This document shows positions 28,135 through 36,293 of a stretch of 64,000 nucleotides of DNA, in pieces. Both the position numbers and the translations under genes were made by a program. How positions within the stretch are numbered: the stretch's first letter is position 1; every line of letters begins with the position of its first letter. The notes under the pieces were generated by a model. It was not told the DNA's origin and did no database searches. It saw nothing but the letters and a program-made list of their open reading frames with translations. The stretch is from Ignavibacteria bacterium (GTDB taxonomy: Bacteria > Bacteroidota > Ignavibacteria > Ignavibacteriales > Ignavibacteriaceae): assembly GCA_021286645.1 (NCBI GenBank), contig JAJTBZ010000008.1, positions 50,150 through 114,149 on the forward strand. Direction: 5' to 3'.

Positions 28135-29940
28135 ATGAAACAATTTACCAGAGCTATTGGCGCATACTGTATTTTTTATGCGGTTTTTGCCTCTTTCATT
28201 TATCCCCAGAATACCAAAATTGCATTATCGGATGCAGCCAGAAGAATGCAATCATCAATAGAATATCTTGCATCGGATGAACTACAAGGCCGTTTGACAG
28301 GTACACGTGAGTGTATGGTCGCTGCCGAATATATCAAAAAAACGTTTATTCAGGCAGGCCTTCAACCTGTACCGGGGAATGATTTCTTCCAAACTTATTC
28401 ATTTGTCGCCGGTGCCGAATTGCAAGGTGTAAATGAATTGTATATAAAATCCGGTCAGTCGAATATTAAATTGCAAACAGGTGAGTTTATACCGGCTTCT
28501 TTTTCAGGCAGCGGGCATTTTGAAGGTGAGTGTGTTTTTGCAGGCTATGGTATCACCGCCCCAAAACTCCATTATGATGATTATGATAACTTAAACGTAA
28601 CGGGAAAATTTGTAATTGCGTTTCGATCGCACCCTGATTACATGAATCCCCGTTCCGATTTCGAGGAGTATGCTTCTTACAGGTACAAGGCAAAGGTGGC
28701 ACTTGATAAAGGCGCAAAAGGGCTAATACTTATTAATCCGCCTCACCCGAGTGCTGAAGATGCATTGCCACAATTTAAATATGACCGGGCCCCCGCGATG
28801 AAAAACTTTCCGGTGATTTTTCTCAAGAGAGAGAGAGCCGAAATCCTAACCAACGAATTGGGCTTCTCATTTGCGGCATTGCAGGATTCCATTACTCATT
28901 TGAAAAAAGCTTTCCCGGTAAAAGCACTCACCTCTAAAATGGTATTAGATGTACATATCGCTCTGATCGAGAAAAATGGAGTTAATGTTATCGGACGTTT
29001 AGAGGGTACCGATCCATCGCTAAAAGATGAATATGTTGTTATAGGAGCACATTTTGATCATCTTGGATTTGGTGATGAAGGATCGTTATACCGTGGGCCG
29101 GAGAAACTAATTCATCACGGTGCCGATGACAATGCTTCGGGAACAGCCGGGGTCTTAGAACTCGCAAACCAATTCGGCAAGGCAAAACTAAATAAGCGCA
29201 GCATCCTGTTTATTTGTTTTTCGGGAGAAGAATTAGGCTTGCTTGGTTCGGCCTACTATGTTAAAAATAGTTTCGTACCGGTTAAGCAGGTGGTTTCGAT
29301 GTTAAACCTTGATATGGTAGGGAGATTGAATACTGAAAAAAGTTTAATTGTATATGGTACGGGCACAGCGGGGAATTTTAAAAAACTTACCGATAGTTTA
29401 AATGCGCCATATAAATTCAAGCTGTCGCAAAATGATGATGGATATGGCCCCAGCGATCAGGCATCTTTTTATGGAGAGGGTATCCCGGTTTTGTTTTTCT
29501 TTACCGGTGTTCATGAAGATTACCACCGGCCATCTGATGTAGCATCGCGTATCAATGCATCCGGCGAAGATTCGGTTCTGATGTATGTAGCCGATATTGC
29601 ACGTGCCATTAGCAGCAACCCGGAACGGCCGGTATATGTAAATGTTCCTAAAAAGGGCAGTGACAAAGGTAACGCCTGGAAAGTATATGTCGGGACTGTA
29701 CCGGATTTCGCATTTCAGGGAGATGGCTTTAAGATAAGCGCTGTCAACGAAGGGAGCCCTGCGCAAAAAGGTGGAATGAAGAGTGGAGATATAATGATTT
29801 CGTTCGGCGGAAAAAAAATTGCGAATATTTATGATTATGTGTACGCATTAAAAAACTGCGTCCCGGGGGACGCAGTTGAAGTGATAGTAAAAAGGGGTGA
29901 GCAAGAGCTAAAATTAACAGTTGTAATGGGAATGAAATAA
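28135..29940 (+). CDS. Secreted M28 aminopeptidase with PA insert and C-terminal PDZ domain
   Basis: A 601-residue exported zinc peptidase. After a signal peptide (about residues 1-25) come an N-terminal M28 part, a protease-associated insert (about 125-250, e.g. GKFVIAFRSHPD), and the catalytic core. Zinc-ligand motifs are present: GAHFDHLG with His306, ADDNASG with Asp331/Asp332, and SGEELG with Glu365/Glu366. The last 90 residues form a PDZ domain (GFKISAVNEGSPAQKGGMKSGDIMISFGG). It probably degrades peptides in the periplasm or outside. Its stop directly abuts the stop of the convergent mlaD, and its last codons contain the mla terminator. Confidence 0.9.
   Translation: MKQFTRAIGAYCIFYAVFASFIYPQNTKIALSDAARRMQSSIEYLASDELQGRLTGTRECMVAAEYIKKTFIQAGLQPVPGNDFFQTYSFVAGAELQGVNELYIKSGQSNIKLQTGEFIPASFSGSGHFEGECVFAGYGITAPKLHYDDYDNLNVTGKFVIAFRSHPDYMNPRSDFEEYASYRYKAKVALDKGAKGLILINPPHPSAEDALPQFKYDRAPAMKNFPVIFLKRERAEILTNELGFSFAALQDSITHLKKAFPVKALTSKMVLDVHIALIEKNGVNVIGRLEGTDPSLKDEYVVIGAHFDHLGFGDEGSLYRGPEKLIHHGADDNASGTAGVLELANQFGKAKLNKRSILFICFSGEELGLLGSAYYVKNSFVPVKQVVSMLNLDMVGRLNTEKSLIVYGTGTAGNFKKLTDSLNAPYKFKLSQNDDGYGPSDQASFYGEGIPVLFFFTGVHEDYHRPSDVASRINASGEDSVLMYVADIARAISSNPERPVYVNVPKKGSDKGNAWKVYVGTVPDFAFQGDGFKISAVNEGSPAQKGGMKSGDIMISFGGKKIANIYDYVYALKNCVPGDAVEVIVKRGEQELKLTVVMGMK
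29850..29877 (-). terminator. mla operon terminator inside the 3' end of the M28 peptidase gene
   Basis: A perfect 10-bp stem AACTGCGTCC/GGACGCAGTT with a 4-nt loop (29854-29877). Read on the minus strand it is followed by six T (29855-29850), giving a complete intrinsic terminator for mlaE-mlaF-mlaD, whose last gene stops at 29941. On the plus strand these bases encode part of the peptidase PDZ domain. Confidence 0.7.
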
Positions 29941-30975
29941 TCATTCCTTTTGTTTTGCTTTTAACTTTCGCAAAGTTTCAATTCGCTCGTCGAGTGTACG
30001 CAGCCGGTCATTAATCTGGTTAATATACTTGTCGAGCGATTTTTCATATTCAGTCTTATCGTAATAACCACGTTGTTCGTAATAGCTTTTAAACAACCAG
30101 TTTCTTTTTAAAGCTTCCATATTCTCTTCAAATTTAGCCGCGCCCGATTTTGTATTTTCGGTAATGGCAAGGAGATTGGCCAACAGGCTGTGCATGCTGG
30201 TATCGATAGGGCTGCCGGCCACGAGTAATTCACCAACAAGTCCTTTTCCTTGCTTTATATCGCCAACAATTTTATCTACTTCAAGAATAACGCCATCGAC
30301 ATTTTTAATAACCGATTGGGTACCACTTAAAAGAACATTTACCACGATTGCCATAGAATCGAGTTTCGTGGAAATGGAGTTAAGGCTGCGATCGGCAGTA
30401 ACAACCAGATCATTCGTGTGGTAGTAGAGCTCATCTCTGTTAATAAATTTTCCAATGGCACCCTGCCCGTTATTCACTTTTTCTACAATCTCGGCCAGAT
30501 TTTTCATCATGGAATTAACATATACCATAGTTCCCTGAGCCTGTTCTATTATGGCGCCAAAACCTATGGGTGTTATGCCCCGTATAACGCCGCCATCCTG
30601 AATGCCGATCGCACCGGGTGTGCCTATTTGCAGTGTTACAACTTTGTTCCCGACAAGTCCTTCTGTTTCAACAGTTGCTGTAGCATCTTCTTTCAAATAC
30701 GGCCGGATATCATTATTTAATTTCATCGTTACTTCTACTTGTCCAAGAGCAGAAGGGGCGATGCGTATCTCTTTAACGCTGCCGACATCTATACCACTTA
30801 AACGAACAGGGGCACCGTTGCGAAGGCCTTCGATTGATGGAAAATTGGCCTTAATAGTAAAGGTTTTGCGAAACATCGATTCTTTGTTCCCGATAAGGAA
30901 AATAGCAGTTACGATGAGAGCAATTCCAATAAATATAAATACACCTAACCGAACAGGATGTGTTTTTCCTGCCAT
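29941..30975 (-). CDS. mlaD: MlaD-family MCE substrate-binding protein
   Basis: A 344-residue membrane-anchored lipid-transfer component. One N-terminal transmembrane helix (about residues 12-31) precedes an MCE domain (about 38-120: ANFPSIEGLRNGAPVRLSGIDVGSVKEI, then ATVETEGLVGNKVV). A long C-terminal helical region follows, ending in charged coiled coil. The ATG at 30975 has a good GAGG site; the frame extends further upstream into mlaF without support. It is the third gene of mlaE-mlaF-mlaD, starting 10 nt after mlaF. MlaB and MlaC are not seen here, which is common outside Proteobacteria. Confidence 0.88.
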   Translation of the reverse strand: MAGKTHPVRLGVFIFIGIALIVTAIFLIGNKESMFRKTFTIKANFPSIEGLRNGAPVRLSGIDVGSVKEIRIAPSALGQVEVTMKLNNDIRPYLKEDATATVETEGLVGNKVVTLQIGTPGAIGIQDGGVIRGITPIGFGAIIEQAQGTMVYVNSMMKNLAEIVEKVNNGQGAIGKFINRDELYYHTNDLVVTADRSLNSISTKLDSMAIVVNVLLSGTQSVIKNVDGVILEVDKIVGDIKQGKGLVGELLVAGSPIDTSMHSLLANLLAITENTKSGAAKFEENMEALKRNWLFKSYYEQRGYYDKTEYEKSLDKYINQINDRLRTLDERIETLRKLKAKQKE

Positions 30976-30985
30976 AGTAATTCCT

Positions 30986-31738
30986 CTACTCCGATTCTTC
31001 AAATAATTCAGGGCTAAAGAAGTTTTGTAAAAAACGATCCTTAGCATTTAACAGGCCGTCGAGCGACCCTTCGTATAAAATATTTCCATCACGTAAAACA
31101 ATTGAACGGTCAGCGATAATTTGCGCGCAAATCAGATCATGAGTAACCGCAATTGACGTCATTTTTAATTCTGCCTGTAGATCTCTGATCAGACGGCTAA
31201 TTTCCTTTGTCGTAATTGGGTCTAACCCGGTTGTTGGCTCATCGTAGAGCATCAGACGGGGCTCGGTAATGATTGAGCGGGCTAAACCAATTCGTTTACG
31301 CATGCCTCCGGAAAGCTCAGAAGGCATTTTATCAATTGATTTTTCAAGCGATACCATCTCCAGCGCGCGGACTACCTTTTTTTGAATAACATCCTCGGAA
31401 AATTTAAAATGCCTCCTGAGTGGAAATTCTAAATTTTCGCGTACCGTCATTGAGTCATATAGAGCTGCGCTTTGAAAAAGGAAACTCAACTGTTTACGAT
31501 AGCTGTTCAACTCTTTAGTGGAAAAATTTAAAATATTTTTTCCATCAAAAATAATATCACCTTCATCGGGCTCAAGCAGGCCGACAATGCATTTTAACAG
31601 TACGCTTTTTCCCGTTCCGCTTTTACCAAATACTACCAGGTTTTCGCCCGATTCCACATGGAATGATACACCACCTAAAATGATGTTGTCACCAAAGCTC
31701 TTTTTTAAGTTATTTATTGTAATTAAACTGTCGGCCAT
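30986..31738 (-). CDS. mlaF: ABC transporter ATPase MlaF
   Basis: A 250-residue ATPase for MCE-type phospholipid transport. Walker A GKSGTGKSVLLK (about residues 38-49), Q-loop LFQSAALYDSMTVREN, signature LSGGMRKRIGLARSI and Walker B LMLYDEPTTGLDP are all intact; the GGMRKR signature is typical of MlaF/Ttg2A. It overlaps mlaE by 16 nt, indicating translational coupling. Confidence 0.93.
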   Translation of the reverse strand: MADSLITINNLKKSFGDNIILGGVSFHVESGENLVVFGKSGTGKSVLLKCIVGLLEPDEGDIIFDGKNILNFSTKELNSYRKQLSFLFQSAALYDSMTVRENLEFPLRRHFKFSEDVIQKKVVRALEMVSLEKSIDKMPSELSGGMRKRIGLARSIITEPRLMLYDEPTTGLDPITTKEISRLIRDLQAELKMTSIAVTHDLICAQIIADRSIVLRDGNILYEGSLDGLLNAKDRFLQNFFSPELFEESE

Positions 31739-32517
31739 AATACCAACGATAGTTTTACAAGAACAGTATCAGTAATAAGTATTAGTAGTGAAGATACAAC
31801 TACTGCAGTGGTACTGGCAACTCCGACGCCTTCGGTGCCATTTTGAGCATTGTAGCCTTTTTCGGTTCCGACCAGGCCCACGATAAATCCAAAAATAATT
31901 GTTTTTGCCATGCCGGGAATAAAATCGGCAAATTTGATTGAGTCGATAACCGCGCCAATGTATAGGCTTATTGTCATGGGTTGAAAAAGGATAATGGCAA
32001 TATAGCAGCCGAGCACGGAAAGGAAAATTGAGTACATAGTTAAAATAGGAAGAATTGCCGTTGTAGCAATAATACGGGTTACCACCAGATACTTAAATGG
32101 GTTTATTGCCGATACTTCCATTGCATCTATCTGCTCGGTAACTCTCATCGAGCCTAGTTCGGCACCGATACCCGAGCTAACACGGCCCGCAAAAATGACA
32201 GCGGTAAGTACAGGGCCAAGTTCACGAACAACGGAAATAGTTACCATAGCGGGCAAGAATGATTCTGCACCGAATCTGGCTAAAACAGGTTGGCTTTGCA
32301 TGGCGAGCACCAATCCGATAATAATGCCGGTAACACTAACAATAGGCATAGTCTTCACACCCAGTTCGTACATGTGCCGCATAATTTCAGCAACATCGTA
32401 TGGAGGATACCACATTGCTTTAAAGAACCGGAACGCGAACGAATTCAGGTTACCGAGATCGTGAAAGAATTTAAGTATTCCGCGTTCAAAACCGTTTAAG
32501 GGAGCTTTATTCTGCAA
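31723..32517 (-). CDS. mlaE: ABC transporter permease MlaE
   Basis: A 264-residue inner-membrane permease of the MlaE/YrbE family with about five or six hydrophobic segments. Family features are the VSVTGIIIGLVLAMQSQPVLARFGAE stretch and the VRELGPVLTAVIFAGRVSSGIGAELGSMRVTEQIDAMEV motif. The apparent start is TTG at 32517, preceded by AGGA five bases upstream; no ATG lies before the conserved region. It opens the mlaEFD operon, which probably maintains outer-membrane lipid asymmetry, and is divergent from sucD. Confidence 0.9.
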   Translation of the reverse strand: MQNKAPLNGFERGILKFFHDLGNLNSFAFRFFKAMWYPPYDVAEIMRHMYELGVKTMPIVSVTGIIIGLVLAMQSQPVLARFGAESFLPAMVTISVVRELGPVLTAVIFAGRVSSGIGAELGSMRVTEQIDAMEVSAINPFKYLVVTRIIATTAILPILTMYSIFLSVLGCYIAIILFQPMTISLYIGAVIDSIKFADFIPGMAKTIIFGFIVGLVGTEKGYNAQNGTEGVGVASTTAVVVSSLLILITDTVLVKLSLVLWPTV

Positions 32518-32602
32518 TTTTTCCTGAAAGTGATTTAAAAATTCAAAACATTATTATACGAAAAGTTTATCCGAATAAAAATAGGAAGCGGCTCAGGGCA
32601 CA

Positions 32603-32634
32603 TGTGAATAATTATTGAGATTTTAGTATCTTTA
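32603..32634 (+). promoter_or_regulatory. Candidate promoter for sucD
   Basis: TGTG at 32603-32606 and TATCTTTA at 32627-32634, 20 nt apart, resemble the Bacteroidota -33/-7 pair (TTTG and TAnnTTTG), one mismatch each. The element lies about 40 nt before the sucD ATG, which has AGGAAA as a ribosome binding site. Confidence 0.4.
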
Positions 32635-32670
32635 CATCTTACTTAATATTTCATCCAATTAGGAAAAAAC

Positions 32671-33948
32671 ATGAGTATCATTGTCGATAAGAAAACACGT
32701 TTGGTAGTTCAGGGAATTACCGGAGGAGAGGGTTCTTTTCACACAAGCCAGATGCTTGAGTACGGTACAAAAGTGGTAGCCGGCGTTACCCCCGGAAAGG
32801 GAGGCAGCGATTTTCAGGGTGTACCTATTTTTAATACTGTGCGTGAAGCAGTTATTGCGCAGAAAGCAAATGCATCGGTAATTTTTGTGCCGCCAAAATT
32901 TGCTGCCGACGCGATTCTGGAAGCTGTGAATGCGGGAATCAAGACTGTTATTTGCATTACCGAGGGAATACCGGCAAATGACATGATTACCGTTTACAAT
33001 GTTATAAAGGACAAAAATGTCCGCCTCATCGGGCCCAATTGCCCGGGTGTTATATCGCCAGGAAAAGCTAAAGTTGGGATTATGCCAGGGTTTATCCATA
33101 AAGCGGGTAAAGTTGGTGTTGTTTCGCGCAGTGGAACGTTGACCTACGAAGCGGTTAAGCAATTAACTGATTTGGGTATTGGTCAATCGACTTGTGTTGG
33201 CATTGGTGGCGATCCGGTTATCGGATCGAAGTTTATCGATATAATTAAGCTGTTTAACGAAGATCACGATACCGATGGTATCGTTATGATCGGCGAAATA
33301 GGCGGCTCGGCAGAGGAAGAAGCTGCCACATTTATTAAAAAGAATGTCACTAAACCAGTAGTCGGGTTTATTGCCGGAAGAACAGCACCTCCAGGACGCA
33401 GAATGGGTCACGCGGGAGCTATTATTTCCGGTGGTAAAGGAACAGCAGCAGAGAAAATGGCGGCAATGAAGAAAGCCGGTATCCATGTTGTTGAAAGCCC
33501 GGCTGAAATAGGAGTTACTATGAAAAAAGCTCTAGATGCGATTTCCGTAAAAAAAGCTGCGCCAGCAAAAAAAGCTGCCCCAGTGAAAAAAGCCGTAGAG
33601 GCTAAAAAAGCAGTCGTTGCCAAGAAGGCCGTTGCAGTAAAGAAAGCTGCACCCGCCAAAAAGGCGGCACCGGTTGCTAAACCGGCTCCTGCTAAAAAAG
33701 CAGTTGCAGTAAAGAAAGCTGCCGCTCCGGTAAAAGCAGCTAAAGCTGCTCCAAAAAAAGCAGCGGTAGTAGCGGTTGCAAAAAAGAAAGTCGTAGCTAA
33801 AGCAGCACCTGTTGCAGCTGCAAAACCCGCAGTGAAAAAGGTAGTTGCCAAGGCAGTCCCGGCAAAAAAAGCAGTAGTTAAAAAAGCAACGAAACCTGTT
33901 GTTAAAGCGAAACCTGCTGTAAAAGCTGCTCCTAAAAAAAAGAAATAA
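32671..33948 (+). CDS. sucD: Succinyl-CoA ligase alpha subunit with lysine/alanine-rich C-terminal tail
   Basis: Residues 1-292 are a complete SucD: CoA-binding Rossmann domain ([26 protein letters not shown]), [20 protein letters not shown], and the ligase domain with the phosphohistidine region [11 protein letters not shown] (His247) and ESPAEIG near the end. It catalyses the TCA step succinyl-CoA to succinate together with SucC, which is not in the window. Unusually, the frame continues without a stop for about 133 more residues (nt 33547-33945) made only of Lys, Ala, Val and Pro plus one Glu and one Thr, resembling histone H1 or AlgP-type tails. I count about 43 lysines. The normal family length is about 290. 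A strong terminator follows. Confidence 0.93.
   Translation: MSIIVDKKTRLVVQGITGGEGSFHTSQMLEYGTKVVAGVTPGKGGSDFQGVPIFNTVREAVIAQKANASVIFVPPKFAADAILEAVNAGIKTVICITEGIPANDMITVYNVIKDKNVRLIGPNCPGVISPGKAKVGIMPGFIHKAGKVGVVSRSGTLTYEAVKQLTDLGIGQSTCVGIGGDPVIGSKFIDIIKLFNEDHDTDGIVMIGEIGGSAEEEAATFIKKNVTKPVVGFIAGRTAPPGRRMGHAGAIISGGKGTAAEKMAAMKKAGIHVVESPAEIGVTMKKALDAISVKKAAPAKKAAPVKKAVEAKKAVVAKKAVAVKKAAPAKKAAPVAKPAPAKKAVAVKKAAAPVKAAKAAPKKAAVVAVAKKKVVAKAAPVAAAKPAVKKVVAKAVPAKKAVVKKATKPVVKAKPAVKAAPKKKK
33547..33945 (+). repeat. Low-complexity repeat encoding the SucD tail
   Basis: Degenerate tandem codons for units such as [12 protein letters not shown] and AAPVKK. A 20-nt segment recurs exactly at 33631-33650 and 33703-33722, 72 nt (24 codons) apart, showing expansion by slippage or unequal exchange in frame. 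Confidence 0.85.
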
Positions 33949-33968
33949 CTTTGTTTTAGTTTAGTATG

Positions 33969-34003
33969 AAATCACCCCGCAGTTCCGCGGGGTGATTTTT
34001 TTT
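33969..34003 (+). terminator. Intrinsic terminator after sucD
   Basis: A 12-bp stem AAATCACCCCGC/GCGGGGTGATTT with a 6-nt loop, followed by T run to 34003, 20 nt past the sucD stop. Confidence 0.9.
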
Positions 34004-34060
34004 AAGACCAAAACAGCAGAATAAAAAGTTTGCCAGATTATTTTACTATAAAGGAATACT

Positions 34061-34477
34061 ATGAGTAACAAAACATTAGCTATAATTAAACCGGATGCCG
34101 TACGGAAAAACCTGGTTGGCCAGATTATCACTAAAATTACCGAAGCCGGTTTTACTATTAAAGGGCTGAGGATGATTCATTTATCAACTGATTCAGCTAA
34201 AGCGTTTTATGAAGTACATAAAGAACGCCCTTTTTATAATGAATTGGTTGAATTCATGACCTCGGGACCATGTGTTCCTATCGCTCTTGAAAAAGAAAAT
34301 GCAGTTGCCGATTATCGAAAATTAATCGGTGCAACCGATCCTGCTCAGGCAGAAGAAGGAACAATTAGAAAACTATATGCTGATTCAAAGGCTGAAAATG
34401 CTGTACATGGATCCGATTCCGATGAGAATGCAATAATAGAAATTGCTCATTTCTTCTCGCGTAACGATTTAGTATAA
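34061..34477 (+). CDS. ndk: Nucleoside diphosphate kinase
   Basis: A 138-residue cytoplasmic kinase that exchanges terminal phosphates between NTPs and NDPs. It has [15 protein letters not shown] at the N-terminus, the [14 protein letters not shown] region, and the active-site motif [11 protein letters not shown] with phosphohistidine His116. Length is normal. It follows the sucD terminator, has an AAGGA-type site before the ATG, and a Nudix gene starts 21 nt later. Confidence 0.96.
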   Translation: MSNKTLAIIKPDAVRKNLVGQIITKITEAGFTIKGLRMIHLSTDSAKAFYEVHKERPFYNELVEFMTSGPCVPIALEKENAVADYRKLIGATDPAQAEEGTIRKLYADSKAENAVHGSDSDENAIIEIAHFFSRNDLV

Positions 34478-34498
34478 TATTATTACCGGTACAATGAT

Positions 34499-35062
34499 TT
34501 GAAACCCTGGAAAAAAATATCGGGTACTGTACTTGCAAGGAATGATTTTTGGGAATATCATCTGGATAATTACACAATTGGTGATATGATAACCGGGGAA
34601 TATCATTTTGTTCATACTCCGGGGTCTACCATGATTATTCCTTACACCGGTGATTCTACTTTCCTGATGATACGGCAATACCGGTATCTAAATAAAAAAC
34701 TTAGTTTAGAGTTCCCTTGTGGTGGCGTAAAACCAGGGTTGAGCCGGCTTGAGAACGCGATTAAAGAATTGCGGGAGGAGAGCGGATTTACGGCAGGGGA
34801 AATATCCTATGCTGCTGAGTTTTCGCCATTCACCGGCGCCGCCGATGAAATGTGTACGGTGTTTTTCGCCCGCGGGTTATCTCCCGCACCTCTGCCGCCG
34901 GATGTGACTGAAGAATTTGAAGTTGTCTATCTATCGGCCGCCGAAATTGATGCAGCAGTTTCATCCAATGAAATTTGGGATGGACTTTCACTAGCTGCCT
35001 GGGCGTTAGTTCGCCATTCAGTTTATGAATTAATACAAAAAAACAACCATTCCGGTAATTGA
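34499..35062 (+). CDS. Nudix hydrolase with a degenerate Nudix box
   Basis: A 187-residue protein of the ADP-ribose pyrophosphatase-like Nudix type. The start is TTG at 34499; no upstream ATG is in frame, and the nearest later ATG would remove the first strand. The Nudix region (PCGGVKPGLSRLENAIKELR then EESGF) aligns without gaps to the usual PAGKxEPGExxxxAARREL pattern. The first conserved Glu is Leu here and the REL arginine is Lys, while the metal-binding E-x-x-E-E core is kept. Activity on ADP-sugars is plausible but the substrate is uncertain. It lies in a run of same-strand genes after ndk. Confidence 0.78.
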   Translation: MKPWKKISGTVLARNDFWEYHLDNYTIGDMITGEYHFVHTPGSTMIIPYTGDSTFLMIRQYRYLNKKLSLEFPCGGVKPGLSRLENAIKELREESGFTAGEISYAAEFSPFTGAADEMCTVFFARGLSPAPLPPDVTEEFEVVYLSAAEIDAAVSSNEIWDGLSLAAWALVRHSVYELIQKNNHSGN

Positions 35063-35089
35063 AATATTACTAATTCTTTAAGGTTATCT

Positions 35090-36148
35090 ATGAAAAAAAT
35101 ATTTTTCCTTTCACTAATTATCCTGTTCACCACTTTTATCGGGTGTAAAAAACAGGAACAGCAGCCTGCTGCTGAACAAAAAGCGAATCTGACTTTTGAT
35201 TCCTCCGATGCAAAGACAACACCTGTGGATGATAAAGAAGCTAACAATCTGATGTTGAAATTCCATCCTAAAGCAGGGGCAACATATTCATATCGTTTAA
35301 CCAGCATTACTGTTGAGCAGGGTGTAATTAAAGCCGACTCTGTTATGCATCCGAAAACTGGTCAGACGATAACATATAATGTTAATGTGAAAATTAACGA
35401 AGTGGATGAAGAAGGTACTCTTGATGCAGCCTTTACTATTAGTTCGGCAGCACTTACAGCGGAATTTAACGGGAAGAAAATATCCTATCGTTCGGGTGAT
35501 AAACTGGATTCTTTGGACAGACAGAAATTCATTGAGCACGAAGCATTGTTAAACAATAGTTTCGGTGTTCGGATTAAATCGAATGGTGAGATTGTTGAAA
35601 TCTATAAAGTAGACAAAATTGTATCAAAATTTATGCAGATACAAAAGGTAAAAGCCGACACTATTCCACAGCAGCAGATGCAGGCTTTCAAAGAAAACCT
35701 GACTGCCTCTGTTTTACGTCCGGTAGTTCGCCAGGTATTCAGGGAATTTTCTACTAAATCGTTAACTAAAGGCGAATCGTGGTCATTGCCACAGCCGCCG
35801 CTCGGGTTGCGGTTTGTTGTATTCGAAAATAAGACTGAATATACTTACCGTGGGTTAGAATTGCTCGGTTCAGAAAAAGTTGCTGCAATTGATGCGAAAC
35901 TTGTTTCCCGTGCCCAAATAAATCCGCAGGCTGCCAAGAATAAAATTAATGTTACCAAATCTTCTCTCGAAGGAAGTGGTAAATTGTATTTTAGTACCGA
36001 AAAAGGAATGTTAATACGTTCAAAAGTTAACATGGCTCTTGGTTTAGGAATTAATGGAATGGCTCCTACCCCGCATGGTATGAAACAGCTTTCAACTGAC
36101 CAAACAACTACGAATACGTACATTTTAGAGCTCTTAGAAGTTAAATAA
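35090..36148 (+). CDS. DUF6263-like lipoprotein
   Basis: A 352-residue protein with a lipoprotein signal peptide (MKKIFFLSLIILFTTFIGC, Cys19) and a Gln/Ala-rich linker. A beta-rich domain follows, beginning around LKFHPKAGATYSYRL and ending with TEKGMLIRSKVNMAL. The arrangement (Tyr-Arg-leu opening, sensitivity to a final growth-type strand) resembles the DUF6263 family of Bacteroidota lipoproteins, of unknown role. It starts 27 nt after the Nudix gene and is followed by a terminator. Confidence 0.65.
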   Translation: MKKIFFLSLIILFTTFIGCKKQEQQPAAEQKANLTFDSSDAKTTPVDDKEANNLMLKFHPKAGATYSYRLTSITVEQGVIKADSVMHPKTGQTITYNVNVKINEVDEEGTLDAAFTISSAALTAEFNGKKISYRSGDKLDSLDRQKFIEHEALLNNSFGVRIKSNGEIVEIYKVDKIVSKFMQIQKVKADTIPQQQMQAFKENLTASVLRPVVRQVFREFSTKSLTKGESWSLPQPPLGLRFVVFENKTEYTYRGLELLGSEKVAAIDAKLVSRAQINPQAAKNKINVTKSSLEGSGKLYFSTEKGMLIRSKVNMALGLGINGMAPTPHGMKQLSTDQTTTNTYILELLEVK

Positions 36149-36152
36149 GATT

Positions 36153-36187
36153 ATGGGGAGGCGGCATACCTGCCTCCCCTTATTTTC
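36153..36187 (+). terminator. Intrinsic terminator after the lipoprotein gene
   Basis: Stem GGGGAGGC (36155-36162) with GCCTCCCC (36172-36179), a 9-nt loop, and a T-rich 3' flank. Confidence 0.8.
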
Positions 36188-36293
36188 TCCTTTCAAGCCG
36201 CCTCAAAAGAACAAATCAATATTTTATAAAGCCGCATATTTTTTATATTTTATGCGTATGACCTAATTAGTGTTGAAACCACCAGATACAGGT

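Noticed and set aside
33408..33851. Long minus-strand open frame opposite the sucD tail, rich in Ala, Thr and Phe
   Set aside because: It is the mirror of GC-rich Lys/Ala codons in the sucD tail and has no ribosome binding site or domain.
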